Shown here one piece after another: positions 36,344 to 45,198 of a DNA stretch of 64,000 bases (its first letter is position 1; the number at the start of each line of letters is the position of its first letter). Below the pieces are notes generated by a model. The model saw only the letters and a list, made by a program, of their open reading frames with translations, was not told the origin of the DNA and made no database searches. Position numbers and translations under genes: made by a program. Source of the DNA: Acidovorax sp. (lineage in GTDB: Bacteria > Pseudomonadota > Gammaproteobacteria > Burkholderiales > Burkholderiaceae_C); assembly GCA_031277855.1 (NCBI GenBank), contig JAITLO010000031.1, positions 91,417 through 155,416 of the forward strand. The letters run 5' to 3'.

Positions 36344-37642
36344 TCAATACCCCAGCTTTGCAGGCAGCCACAGGGCTAGTTGCGGGAAGGCAATCACCAG
36401 CACCATGACCATGAACATGGCCAGCAGCATCCAGCCCACCCAGCGCACGGTGGATTCCATGCGCACGCCGGCGATGCGGCAGCTCACCATCAGGTTCACG
36501 GCCAGCGGCGGGGTGAACTGGCCTAAAGCGACCTTCAGCGTCAGGATCACGCCAAACCACACGGGGTCCCAGTGGTAGTGGTTCATGATGGGCAGCAGCA
36601 GCGGCACAAAGATCAGGAAGATGGAGATGCCGTCCAAAAACATGCCCACGGTGATCAGCAGCAGGATCAACAGCGCCATCACGCCATATTCGCCCAGGCC
36701 GGAGTTGACGATGGCCGCGGCCACCGGATCAATCACGCCCAGCGTGGACAGCGAGAAGGCAAAAATCCCGGCCAGCGAGACCACCAGCAAAATCACGGCC
36801 GACAGCTCGCCGGCCTCGCGCAAGATGGGGTAGAGGTCACGCAGGCCTATGGTGCGGTGTATGCACATGCCCACGAACAGGCCGTAGAACACGGCCACCA
36901 CGGCGGCCTCGGTGGGAGTGAACCAGCCGGCGCGCATGCCGCCCAGAATCAAGACCGGAGCCGCCAGGCCCCAGGCCGCTTCCTTCAGGCTTTTCCAAAA
37001 AGCGGGGCGCGGCAGCGTGGCTTCCAGCGCACCCATTTTGTGGCGGCGGGCCAGCCACACGGCCGGCACGATCAGCGCGATACCGGCCAGCACGCCGGGC
37101 ACCATGCCGGCGGCAAACAGGGCCGGCACGGAGGCGCCGGGCACCAGCACCGAGTAGATGATGAAGGCCACCGAGGGCGGAATCAGAATATCGGTGGCGG
37201 CAGCCGCGCCCACCACGCTGGCAGAGAAGCTGGCCGGGTAGCCGGCGCGGGCCATGGCGGCAATCATCACCCCGCCCACGGCAGCTGCATTGGCCGGGCC
37301 GGAGCCGGAAATGCCACCCAGAAACATGGCCACGCAAATTGCCACCAGGGGCAGCATGCCGGGGCCGCGGCCCACGATAGCGATGGCAAAGTTCACCAGC
37401 CGCAGCGCCACGCCGGAGCGATCGAAGATGGAGCCCACCAGCACAAACATGGGAATGGCCAGCAGCGGGTACTTTCCCAGGCCGGCATAGAAGTTCTGCG
37501 GCACGGCCAGCAGGCCAAACCACTGCGCATCGGCATTGGCCAGGGCAATGGCGGCGGCACCAGCCAAACCCAGGGCCGCGCCAATGGGCACGCCCACAAA
37601 CATCAGGCCCAAAAAGGCCACAAACAGCAAGGTGGCGATCAT
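36344..37642 (-). CDS. TRAP transporter large permease (DctM)
   Basis: The 432 aa protein has about twelve hydrophobic segments with DctM features: GVPIGAALGLAGAAAIALAN at the N-terminus, FLGGISGSGPANAAAVGGVM and the PPSVAFIIYSVL loop mid-protein, and GMFLDGISIFLIFVPLLLPI further on. It forms the sodium-driven translocation channel with the small subunit. Its start overlaps the small subunit stop by 4 nt. Confidence 0.94.
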   Translation of the reverse strand: MIATLLFVAFLGLMFVGVPIGAALGLAGAAAIALANADAQWFGLLAVPQNFYAGLGKYPLLAIPMFVLVGSIFDRSGVALRLVNFAIAIVGRGPGMLPLVAICVAMFLGGISGSGPANAAAVGGVMIAAMARAGYPASFSASVVGAAAATDILIPPSVAFIIYSVLVPGASVPALFAAGMVPGVLAGIALIVPAVWLARRHKMGALEATLPRPAFWKSLKEAAWGLAAPVLILGGMRAGWFTPTEAAVVAVFYGLFVGMCIHRTIGLRDLYPILREAGELSAVILLVVSLAGIFAFSLSTLGVIDPVAAAIVNSGLGEYGVMALLILLLITVGMFLDGISIFLIFVPLLLPIMNHYHWDPVWFGVILTLKVALGQFTPPLAVNLMVSCRIAGVRMESTVRWVGWMLLAMFMVMVLVIAFPQLALWLPAKLGY

Positions 37643-38196
37643 GGTGCCTCCTTGCTGTCTTCGGTGATCTCTGGATCAAACGCGCCGGGCTTGCCCTGGC
37701 GCACAAACAGTCCCAGGGCGCGCAGCGTAATCAGCGCCGACACAATGGGCAGCCAGACCGAATACCACCACTGCGGCACGCCAATGCCGGGCGAGGTTTC
37801 CTCGAAGCGGAAGTCATCCCAGACCACGCGCACGCTGAGCACGGCAATCAGCGCAAACAGCAGGGCCACCATCAGCGAGCCAAAACGCGCCAGCGCGCGG
37901 CGGCGGCGCAGCGAACCACCATCGGCAAAGAACTCGATGCGGATATGCTGGTTGCGGGCCACGGCGCCCGAGCCGGCCACCAGGGCCAGCAAGATCATCA
38001 GGAATACGGAGAACTCCTCGGTCCAGGCGAAGGAGGAGTCGGTGAAATAGCGCACCAGCACATTGGCAAAGGTAATCAAGGCCAGTGCGGCCATGATGGC
38101 CACGGTGAGCCAGTCTTCTATGCGCAGCGAGCGAGGCTCATCCGGGCGCGCGCCGGCTGGGGCCGCACCATCGGTTTCGGGTGGGGTGGAGGACAT
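37639..38196 (-). CDS. TRAP transporter small permease (DctQ)
   Basis: The 185 aa protein has four membrane segments and the DctQ pattern FSVFLMILLALVAGSGAVARNQHIRIEF. It pairs with the large permease and scaffolds the binding-protein interaction. It is first in the TRAP operon and is divergent from the LysR gene across a 268 nt gap that must hold both promoters. Confidence 0.92.
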   Translation of the reverse strand: MSSTPPETDGAAPAGARPDEPRSLRIEDWLTVAIMAALALITFANVLVRYFTDSSFAWTEEFSVFLMILLALVAGSGAVARNQHIRIEFFADGGSLRRRRALARFGSLMVALLFALIAVLSVRVVWDDFRFEETSPGIGVPQWWYSVWLPIVSALITLRALGLFVRQGKPGAFDPEITEDSKEAP

Positions 38197-38464
38197 GAAC
38201 GCGGAAAGTCAGAAAAACACACATGGGCGAAATGCAGTTCCTGGACCAACGCGGCGTTGTGCACCGAGAGGTGTGGAAGAAGAGGCGCCTCGGGTGGAGG
38301 CGCCAAGTCATTATCCAGGAACAGTTGTTGCTATCTGTCGTCAAAGTGGCAGGCATTTCCCTTACAGCCCCTTGCCGGTCAGACCTCTGTCAGGCAGCGT
38401 AGATGCAGCAGGGGCGACTCGCGCCGTGCGATGCTTGGCTGTGCTCAGCGGATAATGGCAATCT

Positions 38465-39406
38465 ATGGAAACCAAATGGCTTGAAGACTTTGTCAGCCTG
38501 GCTGAAACGCGCAGTTTCAGCCGGTCCGCCCAACTGCGCCATGTGACGCAGCCGGCGTTCTCACGGCGCATCCAGGCGCTGGAGGCTTGGGCGGGCACCG
38601 ATCTGGTGGACCGCAGCTCCTACCCCACCCGGCTGACGCCGGCGGGCAAAACCATGTATGACCAGGCGCTGGAAATGCTGCAATCGCTGCAGAGCACCCG
38701 CTCCATGCTGCGTTCGCACTCCAGTGCCGACAAGGACATGGTGGGCTTTGCCGTGCCGCACACGCTGGCGTTCACCTTCTTCCCGGCCTGGGTGTCGTCG
38801 CTGCACGAGCAGTTCGGCCCATTCAAGAGCCGTTTGATTGCGCTGAATGTGCATGACGCGGTGATGCGTCTGGTCGAAGGCGGCTGCAATCTGCTGATTG
38901 CCTACTACCACGCCTCGCAGCCGCTGCAGCTGGACCCCGCCAAGTACGAAATGGTCAGCCTGGGCCAGGAGTTGCTGGCGCCTTATTCCAAGCCCGATGC
39001 CCAAGGCCAGCCGCTGTATGCCCTGCCTGGTGTGGCGGGCCAGCCCCTGCCTTTTCTGGGTTATGCACCGGGTGCCTATCTGGGCCGGGTGACGGAGCTG
39101 ATCCTCAAGGACGCCGGTGTGCCCGTGCACCTGGAGCGGGTGTATGAGACCGATATGGCCGAGGGCCTGAAGGCCATGGCACTGGAAGGCCATGGTGTGG
39201 CCTTTTTGCCCTATAGCGCGGTGCGCAAGGAGCTGGAAAACGGCCGCCTGGTGCGGGCCGTGCCGGAAGAGCTCAGCCAGCTGCAAATGCCCATGGATGT
39301 GCGGGCCTACCGGGAAAAGCCGGTGGGCAAGGAGGCGCGCAACAGCGTGGCCGATGCATTGTGGAGCTTTTTGCAGACCCATGCCGAGGCAAGCCTGCCG
39401 GGCTGA
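38465..39406 (+). CDS. LysR-family regulator, HypT-like
   Basis: The 313 aa protein has the winged helix at the N-terminus (METKWLEDFVSLAETRSFSR, then HVTQPAFSRRIQALE) and a LysR effector domain. The opening ETKWL and the later PFLGYAPGAYLGRVTELIL resemble E. coli HypT (YjiE), the hypochlorite-responsive regulator. The family link is by eye. Being divergent from the TRAP operon, it may instead act as a local regulator of that transporter. Confidence 0.82.
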   Translation: METKWLEDFVSLAETRSFSRSAQLRHVTQPAFSRRIQALEAWAGTDLVDRSSYPTRLTPAGKTMYDQALEMLQSLQSTRSMLRSHSSADKDMVGFAVPHTLAFTFFPAWVSSLHEQFGPFKSRLIALNVHDAVMRLVEGGCNLLIAYYHASQPLQLDPAKYEMVSLGQELLAPYSKPDAQGQPLYALPGVAGQPLPFLGYAPGAYLGRVTELILKDAGVPVHLERVYETDMAEGLKAMALEGHGVAFLPYSAVRKELENGRLVRAVPEELSQLQMPMDVRAYREKPVGKEARNSVADALWSFLQTHAEASLPG

Positions 39407-39695
39407 TGCACAGCGTGCATACTTGTAAAACAATGCAGCATTGGCGGTGAGTGCGGGCTTGCATATGATGCGGCCACGCCGTTGTGGGAAAACGGAGCTG
39501 GCATGGTTTTTTCTTACGAAAACTTCATGCCGGTCTACTGTTAAATCCTGACGACAAAGTCACATGGCAGACACATACTGCGGTTTTGCCCATGCTTGGT
39601 TGCACAATGTGCTGCAAGGATGTGAGCAATGCAGCTTTGCTGGCTGCGAGACTTGGCACCTTGCGTTGGTAACTTACATTTAGAGGAGATTTGTT
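39407..39695. other. 289 bp leader of the glt operon
   Basis: The interval holds a short palindrome (ATGCAC-AGC-GTGCAT, 39406-39420), an inverted repeat TTGCA/TGCAA around 39600 and a strong AGAGGAG ribosome site before gltI. No coding frame is convincing; the glt promoter must be here. Confidence 0.5.
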
Positions 39696-40595
39696 ATGAA
39701 GAAGCATTTGTTGGCGGTGGCCGTGGCCGCATTGGCTGCAGGTAGCGCAATGGCACAAGCCAATGACACGCTGGCCAAGGTCAAGTCCTCCGATAGCATC
39801 ACCCTGGGCGTGCGTGAGTCCTCCGGTGCCCTGGCCTATACCCTGGGCGACGGCAAGTACGTGGGCTTCCACACCGAGATGGCAGAGAACATCGCCAAGG
39901 ACGTGCAAAAGCAGCTGGGCCTGGCCAAGCTGAATGTGAAGTACCAGCCCGTGACTTCGCAAAATCGTATTCCTCTGATGGTGAATGGCACGGTGGATCT
40001 GGAGTGCGGCTCCACCACCAATGACCTGAACCGTCAAAAAGACGTGGACTTCGCCAACACCACCTATATGGAACAGGTGCGCATTGCGGTGAAGGCCAGC
40101 TCCGGCATCAACGACATCAAGGACCTGAACGGCAAGACGGTGGCCACCACCACCGGCACCACTTCGGTGCAGCTGCTGCGCCAGAACAAGCGCGCCGAAG
40201 GCATCGACTTCAAGAACATCATGGGCAAGGACCATGCCGACAGCTTCCTGCTGCTGGAAACCGGCCGTGCTGACGCCTTTGTGATGGATGGCTCCATCCT
40301 GATGGGCAATATCTCCAAGTCCAAGAACCCCAAGGACTTCAAGCTGGTGGGCGAGCCCCTGTCCACCGAGCCTATCGCCTGCATGGTGCGCAAGAGCGAT
40401 CCTGCCTTCCTGAAGGCCGTGAACGAATCCATCGCCCGCCAGGTCAAGGACGGCTCGCTGGAAAAGCTCTACAACAAGTGGTTCATGCAACCCATCCCTC
40501 CTGCCAACCAGAAGGTGGGCCTGCCCCTGTCTGAAGCTACCAAGAATGCTTGGTTGAACCCCAACAACAAGCCCAAGGAAGATTTCAACAAGTAA
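39696..40595 (+). CDS. gltI: Glutamate/aspartate ABC transporter substrate-binding protein
   Basis: The 299 aa periplasmic protein has a signal peptide (cleavage near AMAQA) and the GltI pattern: ITLGVRESSGALAYTLGDGK, SQNRIPLMVNGTVDLECGST and KDHADSFLLLETGRADAFVM. It binds acidic amino acids for the permease encoded downstream. A Rho-independent hairpin between it and gltJ probably lets the binding protein be made in excess. Confidence 0.94.
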   Translation: MKKHLLAVAVAALAAGSAMAQANDTLAKVKSSDSITLGVRESSGALAYTLGDGKYVGFHTEMAENIAKDVQKQLGLAKLNVKYQPVTSQNRIPLMVNGTVDLECGSTTNDLNRQKDVDFANTTYMEQVRIAVKASSGINDIKDLNGKTVATTTGTTSVQLLRQNKRAEGIDFKNIMGKDHADSFLLLETGRADAFVMDGSILMGNISKSKNPKDFKLVGEPLSTEPIACMVRKSDPAFLKAVNESIARQVKDGSLEKLYNKWFMQPIPPANQKVGLPLSEATKNAWLNPNNKPKEDFNK

Positions 40596-40607
40596 ATCGG
40601 CCACGTG

Positions 40608-40646
40608 ACGCCCCGGCGGTGCATGGCACTGTCTGGGGCGTTTTTT
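40608..40646 (+). terminator. Intrinsic terminator/attenuator between gltI and gltJ
   Basis: ACGCCCC (40608-40614) pairs with GGGGCGT (40635-40641), followed by a run of T. It lies inside the operon, so it should reduce read-through to the permease genes. Confidence 0.8.
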
Positions 40647-40704
40647 GTTGGGCGGGTGTGTAAGCCCACACCCGTGATTGCAGTTTTGTATTGAAGGAAA
40701 TCCT

Positions 40705-41460
40705 ATGGCATGGGATTGGCAAATGTTCTGCGAGGACACCCTGGAGCGCACCGCGGTCCAGGGCTGCTTCGGCAAGAACGGTGACGTCACCTACCTGGAC
40801 TGGATGCTGTCGGCCTGGGGCTGGACGGTGTCGGTATCGCTGCTGGCCTTGGCGCTGGCACTGGTGGTGGGGATTGTGATTGGCACCTTGCGCACCTTGC
40901 CTGACCACCCCTGGGTGGTGCGGTTTGGTAATGCGTGGGTGGAGTTCTTCCGCAACATCCCCTTGCTGGTGCAAATTTTTCTCTGGTACCACGTGGTGCC
41001 GGCCATCTTCCCGGCGATGAAGTCGGTTTCGGGCTTTGTGCTGGTGGTGCTGGCCCTGGGCTTTTTCACCTCGGCGCGTGTGGCCGAACAATTGCGCTCC
41101 GGTATTCAGGCCCTGCCGCGCGGCCAGCGCTATGCGGGCATGGCCATGGGTTTCACCACCTGGCAGACCTACCGCTATGTGCTGCTGCCGAATGCGTTTC
41201 GCATCATCATTCCGCCGCTGACCAGCGAGACCATGAACATCTTCAAGAACTCGTCGGTGGCGTTCGCCGTTTCGGTGACCGAGCTGACCATGTTCGCCAT
41301 GCAGGCCCAGGAAGAAACCGGCCGCGGTATCGAGGTTTATCTGGCGGTGACGGGGCTGTACATCATCTCGGCCTTTGCCATCAACCGCATCATGGCGTTC
41401 ATCGAGAAGCGTTCTCGCGTGCCGGGCATGATCAGCGCATCGGGTGCAGGGGGACACTGA
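40705..41460 (+). CDS. gltJ: Glutamate/aspartate ABC transporter permease
   Basis: The 251 aa inner membrane protein of the HisMQ type has VEFFRNIPLLVQIFLWYHV and the EAA-loop region LPRGQRYAGMAMGFTTWQTY, which contacts the ATPase. The N-terminal DTLERTAVQG... leader is typical of GltJ. The ATG at 40705 has a GAAGGAAAT ribosome site. gltK begins 1 nt after its stop. Confidence 0.93.
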   Translation: MAWDWQMFCEDTLERTAVQGCFGKNGDVTYLDWMLSAWGWTVSVSLLALALALVVGIVIGTLRTLPDHPWVVRFGNAWVEFFRNIPLLVQIFLWYHVVPAIFPAMKSVSGFVLVVLALGFFTSARVAEQLRSGIQALPRGQRYAGMAMGFTTWQTYRYVLLPNAFRIIIPPLTSETMNIFKNSSVAFAVSVTELTMFAMQAQEETGRGIEVYLAVTGLYIISAFAINRIMAFIEKRSRVPGMISASGAGGH

Positions 41461-41461
41461 T

Positions 41462-42133
41462 ATGAACTTGGCACTCGACTTTTCGTTCTACAGCACCGAT
41501 CTGTTCCAGAACTTCATTCTCAAGGGCTTGATGTTCAGCATCACCTTGACGGTGGTGGCCACCCTGGGCGGCATCTTCTTCGGCACACTGCTGGCGCTGA
41601 TGCGTCTTTCGGGCAAACCATGGCTGATGGCGCCGGCCACTGTCTACGTCAACGGCATGCGCTCCGTTCCGCTGGTGATGGTGATCCTGTGGTTCTTCCT
41701 GCTGGTGCCCTTGGTGATCGGCAGGCCCATTGGCGCCGAGCTGTCGGCCGTCATCACCTTTGTGGCGTTTGAGGCGGCTTATTTCTCGGAAATCATGCGC
41801 GCCGGCATCCAGTCCATCCCGCGCGGCCAGGTGTTTGCCGGCCAGGCGCTGGGCATGACCTATGGCCAGAACATGCGCCTGGTGGTGCTGCCCCAGGCTT
41901 TTCGCAACATGCTGCCGGTGCTGCTGACCCAGACCATCATCCTGTTCCAGGACACCTCGCTGGTTTACGCCATCGGCGCCTATGACATGCTCAAGGGCTT
42001 TGAAGTGGCAGGCAAGAACTACGGCCGTCCGATGGAGGCCTATATCGCCGCCGCTGTTGCCTACTTTGTGCTGTGCTACGCGCTGTCGTGGCTGGTCAAG
42101 CGCCTGCACAAGAAGATCGCCATCATTCGTTGA
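41462..42133 (+). CDS. gltK: Glutamate/aspartate ABC transporter permease
   Basis: The 223 aa partner permease has the HisMQ features NGMRSVPLVMVILWFFLLVP, the EAA loop IPRGQVFAGQALGMTYGQNM, and QDTSLVYAIGAYDMLKGFEV. It starts 1 nt after gltJ and precedes gltL by 25 nt. Confidence 0.93.
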   Translation: MNLALDFSFYSTDLFQNFILKGLMFSITLTVVATLGGIFFGTLLALMRLSGKPWLMAPATVYVNGMRSVPLVMVILWFFLLVPLVIGRPIGAELSAVITFVAFEAAYFSEIMRAGIQSIPRGQVFAGQALGMTYGQNMRLVVLPQAFRNMLPVLLTQTIILFQDTSLVYAIGAYDMLKGFEVAGKNYGRPMEAYIAAAVAYFVLCYALSWLVKRLHKKIAIIR

Positions 42134-42158
42134 TCGGCACCCTGACTGAGGAAAATTC

Positions 42159-42896
42159 ATGATCGAACTCAAAAACGTTTCCAAGTGGTACGGCAGCTTT
42201 CAGGTGCTCAACGACTGCTCCACCAGCATCAACAAAGGTGAGGTGGTGGTGGTCTGCGGCCCGTCGGGCTCGGGCAAGTCCACGCTGATCAAGACCATCA
42301 ACGCGCTGGAGCCCGTGCAAAAGGGCGAGATCTACGTGAACGGCACGGCCATCCACGACCCCAAGACCGATCTGCCCAAGCTGCGCTCCAAGGTGGGCAT
42401 GGTGTTCCAGCATTTCGAGCTCTTCCCCCATCTGACGGTGACGGAAAACCTGACCATTGCACAGATGAAGGTGCTGGGTCGCACGGCCGATGACGCCAAG
42501 CAGCGTGGCCTGAAGATGCTGGACCGCGTGGGCCTGATGGCGCACAAGGACAAGTTCCCTGGCCAGCTCTCGGGCGGCCAGCAGCAGCGTGTGGCGATTG
42601 CCCGTGCGCTGTCCATGGACCCCGTGGTGATGCTGTTTGACGAGCCCACTTCCGCACTCGACCCCGAAATGGTGGGCGAAGTGCTGGACGTGATGGTGGG
42701 CCTGGCCCATGAAGGCATGACCATGATGTGCGTGACGCACGAAATGGGCTTTGCCAAAAAGGTTGCCAGCCGCGTGATCTTTATGGACGTGGGAGGCAAG
42801 ATTCTGGAGGACTGCACCAAGGAAGAGTTCTTTGGCAATCCCGACGCCCGCCAGCCGCGTACCAAGGACTTCCTCAGCAAGATCTTGCAGCACTGA
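42159..42896 (+). CDS. gltL: Glutamate/aspartate ABC transporter ATP-binding protein
   Basis: The 245 aa ATPase has Walker [10 protein letters not shown], the Q loop [13 protein letters not shown], signature [15 protein letters not shown], Walker [16 protein letters not shown] and the H loop [12 protein letters not shown]. It energises uptake through GltJK. A strong terminator follows and ends the operon. Confidence 0.95.
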   Translation: MIELKNVSKWYGSFQVLNDCSTSINKGEVVVVCGPSGSGKSTLIKTINALEPVQKGEIYVNGTAIHDPKTDLPKLRSKVGMVFQHFELFPHLTVTENLTIAQMKVLGRTADDAKQRGLKMLDRVGLMAHKDKFPGQLSGGQQQRVAIARALSMDPVVMLFDEPTSALDPEMVGEVLDVMVGLAHEGMTMMCVTHEMGFAKKVASRVIFMDVGGKILEDCTKEEFFGNPDARQPRTKDFLSKILQH

Positions 42897-42926
42897 TGGC
42901 GCATCGCCTCAGGGCGATGACGCAGC

Positions 42927-42955
42927 AAAGGAGCACCTTGGGTGCTCCTTTTTTT
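42927..42955. terminator. Intrinsic terminator of the glt operon
   Basis: AAAGGAGCACC (42927-42937) and GGTGCTCCTTT (42941-42951) form a perfect 11 bp stem with a 3 nt loop, followed by T's. It separates the convergent IclR gene. Confidence 0.93.
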
Positions 42956-42989
42956 ATGTACTCAAGCCGTCTGCGACAGAGGTCGGTGG

Positions 42990-43817
42990 CTAGAAGTTGA
43001 AGCCGTGAAAGCGCTCGCGTCCATGGACCAAGGCCTCCAGCTGGGCCGCTGCAGCCTGCAGCTTGGGCAGGTAGTCGGTTTGCAGATCCTGCTCCGTGCG
43101 CCGGCCTTGCACCATGGTGATGCTCAGTGCCGCCAGCACCTTGCCGCTGCTGCCGCGGATGGGAACGGAGATGCCGCAAAACCCCTCGGCCAGCTCGCCC
43201 GACAACACACACCAGCCCTGCTGCGCGACCTGCTGAAAGATCTGCAGCAACTGCGCCTTGTCGGTCACAGTCTCTTTGGTGAAGGCCTGCGGTGCATGGG
43301 CCTTGAGGTGGGCACGCTGGGCTGCCACGGTCTGGTTGGCCAGCAGCACCCGCCCCATGGAGTGGGCGAATGCCGGCAGCCTGCGGCCGATGTCCACGTT
43401 GACGCGCAGCATGCGCGCTGGCTCATGGCGGGCCACGATCACCACATGGCCGTTGTCCCAGACACCCAGTGAGCAGGCCTCTGCCACCTGCTCACCCAGC
43501 GATTGCAGGCTGGCATGGGCCAGTTGGGGCAGGCTCATGGAGGCGTAGTAGGCAAAGCCCAGATCCATGACCCTGGGGGTGACGTAGTAGAGCGTGCCCT
43601 CGCAGCGCAGATAGCCCTCCAGCTGCAGCGTGATCAGCAAACGCCGGGCTGCTGCGCGCGTCATGTCGAGCCGCTGGGCCGCCTCCTGCACCGTCAGCGA
43701 GGGCGTGCCTTCGGCAAACACGCGCAGCAGGGCCAGGCCGTTGGCCAGCGATTCCAGTCGCTCGCTTTGCAGAGAGTCGGATGCTTCGGTGGAAGAGGGG
43801 GCTTGGCGTGGTGGCAT
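42990..43817 (-). CDS. IclR-family transcriptional regulator
   Basis: The 275 aa protein has an N-terminal winged helix (LANGLALLRVFAEGTPSLTV, RLDMTRAAARRLLITLQLEG) and an IclR effector domain (LPAFAHSMGRVLLA, GFCGISVPIRGSSGKVLAALS). The group includes PcaR/PobR-type regulators of aromatic catabolism. It is divergent from a Bug receptor gene, with a perfect inverted repeat between them, so it probably controls that gene and itself. The ligand is unknown. Confidence 0.92.
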   Translation of the reverse strand: MPPRQAPSSTEASDSLQSERLESLANGLALLRVFAEGTPSLTVQEAAQRLDMTRAAARRLLITLQLEGYLRCEGTLYYVTPRVMDLGFAYYASMSLPQLAHASLQSLGEQVAEACSLGVWDNGHVVIVARHEPARMLRVNVDIGRRLPAFAHSMGRVLLANQTVAAQRAHLKAHAPQAFTKETVTDKAQLLQIFQQVAQQGWCVLSGELAEGFCGISVPIRGSSGKVLAALSITMVQGRRTEQDLQTDYLPKLQAAAAQLEALVHGRERFHGFNF

Positions 43818-43884
43818 GGTGGACGATGGATGACTGTCGCCTGCTAGACAGCAGGTGATGGTGGAAGTTCGATAGCATTATTTC

Positions 43885-43898
43885 CGAACAAATGTTCG
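43885..43898. promoter_or_regulatory. Inverted repeat in IclR/Bug divergent promoter region
   Basis: CGAACAAATGTTCG has perfect CGAACA/TGTTCG arms around AA. It lies 68 nt from the IclR start and 79 nt from the Bug gene start, in AT-rich DNA, a fitting IclR-type operator. Confidence 0.6.
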
Positions 43899-43976
43899 CA
43901 AACAATTTTCTTTCTGCCTGACAGATGCGCGACACCCCAGAAATCGCGTGCTGCCACTTCCCCTGGAGACCTCCCT

Positions 43977-44975
43977 ATGTTCCCGATTTCCTCTCGCCTG
44001 GGCCGCCGTGCGGTCTGCGTGGCCGCAGCTGCCTTGTGTGCCGGCAGCTGGAGCGTTGCGGCCCTGGCATCGAATGCCGGGACCTATCCCAACCAGCCCA
44101 TCAAACTGGTCGTGCCTTTTCCTCCAGGTGGCCCCACCGATACGGCTGCCCGCATCCTGGGCCAGCACATGGGCGAGACACTGGGCAAGCCCGTGATCGT
44201 GGAAAACCGCGCCGGCGCCTCCGGCATGCTGGGCACGGATGCCGTGGCCAAAAGCCCTGCCGATGGCTATACGCTGACCATGCTGGCCTCGCCCACCGTG
44301 CTGGGTGACAAGCTCTATGGCCAGAAGAAATACGATTTACTGAAGGACTTTGCCCACATTGGCGTGGCCTATGACCTGCCCATTGTGATGGTGGTCAATC
44401 CCAAGGTGCTGGATGTGCAAGACCTGCCCCAGCTGATCGCCGCCTCGAAAAAACAGCTGCTGAACTACAACAGCGCGGGCACCGGCAGCTTCGGGCATTT
44501 GTCCACCGAGTTGCTCAAGAGCCAGGGCAAGTTCGAGATGCTGCACATCTCGTACAAGGGCAGTGCCCCGGCCATTACCGATTTGCTGGGCGGCCAGGTG
44601 CCGATGATGTTCTCGGACATGATTGCCGCGCTGCCCCACATCAAGTCCGGCAAGCTGCGCCCGATCGCCGTGGGCTCGCCCCAGCGCGTGGTCTTTACCC
44701 CGAATGTGAAAACGGTGGCCGAGCAAGGCTTCCCCGGCTTTGACGCCGTGGCATGGGGTGGCCTGATGGCCCCGCGCGGCACGCCGCAGCCCATCGTGGA
44801 CCAGCTGGGCTCCGCGTTGAAAAAAGCGCTGGACGACAAGAGCGTGCAGGAGAAGCTGCAGCAAGTCGGCACCACGGCGGCCTATGCACCCGGCCAGGCC
44901 ATGTACAACCGCATTGCCGCCGACCTGAGCAAATGGGGCAAGGTAATCGCCGACAACAACATCTCCAGCAACTAA
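43977..44975 (+). CDS. Bug-family tripartite tricarboxylate transporter receptor
   Basis: The 332 aa periplasmic binding protein has a signal peptide and Bug hallmarks: YPNQPIKLVVPFPPGGPTDT after the cleavage site, GKPVIVENRAGASGMLGTDA, ADGYTL, and SYKGSAPAITDLLGGQVPM. Bug proteins capture organic acids, amides or aromatics, but no TctA/TctB membrane genes are adjacent. It resembles the receptor at 62697-63710 more than the one at 61620-62621. Confidence 0.92.
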   Translation: MFPISSRLGRRAVCVAAAALCAGSWSVAALASNAGTYPNQPIKLVVPFPPGGPTDTAARILGQHMGETLGKPVIVENRAGASGMLGTDAVAKSPADGYTLTMLASPTVLGDKLYGQKKYDLLKDFAHIGVAYDLPIVMVVNPKVLDVQDLPQLIAASKKQLLNYNSAGTGSFGHLSTELLKSQGKFEMLHISYKGSAPAITDLLGGQVPMMFSDMIAALPHIKSGKLRPIAVGSPQRVVFTPNVKTVAEQGFPGFDAVAWGGLMAPRGTPQPIVDQLGSALKKALDDKSVQEKLQQVGTTAAYAPGQAMYNRIAADLSKWGKVIADNNISSN

Positions 44976-44997
44976 GAGCTGCTACACAACCCTCGAT

Positions 44998-45060
44998 ACG
45001 TCGTTGCTCAGCCTTGTCGTACGAGGTGTACTGCCTGCAGCCTCGCGCCTCGTCTCGATC
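44998..45060 (+). repeat. Second dispersed repeat family, copy 1
   Basis: ACGTCGTTGCTCAGCCTTG, then TCGTACG, GTACTGCCTGCAG and CGCGCCTCG. The same order of blocks recurs at 52810-52875. It lies in the 223 nt gap between the Bug gene and pyrC. Confidence 0.55.
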
Positions 45061-45198
45061 GCAAACCTACGGTTTGCTGGGCCGTGTTGACAGCTCTAAG
45101 CCTCCCTGGCAAAGGGAATGCAAGCGCCCAGGCGCTTGCAGCTTGGAGAACAGGCTCTCGGTAGCCCGGTCATGGCGGCGATGTGACAATAGCGCCCC

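Noticed and set aside
39640..39690. A sigma-54-like TTGGCAC...TTGG sequence before gltI
   Set aside because: The spacing is off by one and the -12 element has GG instead of GC, so it does not meet the consensus.
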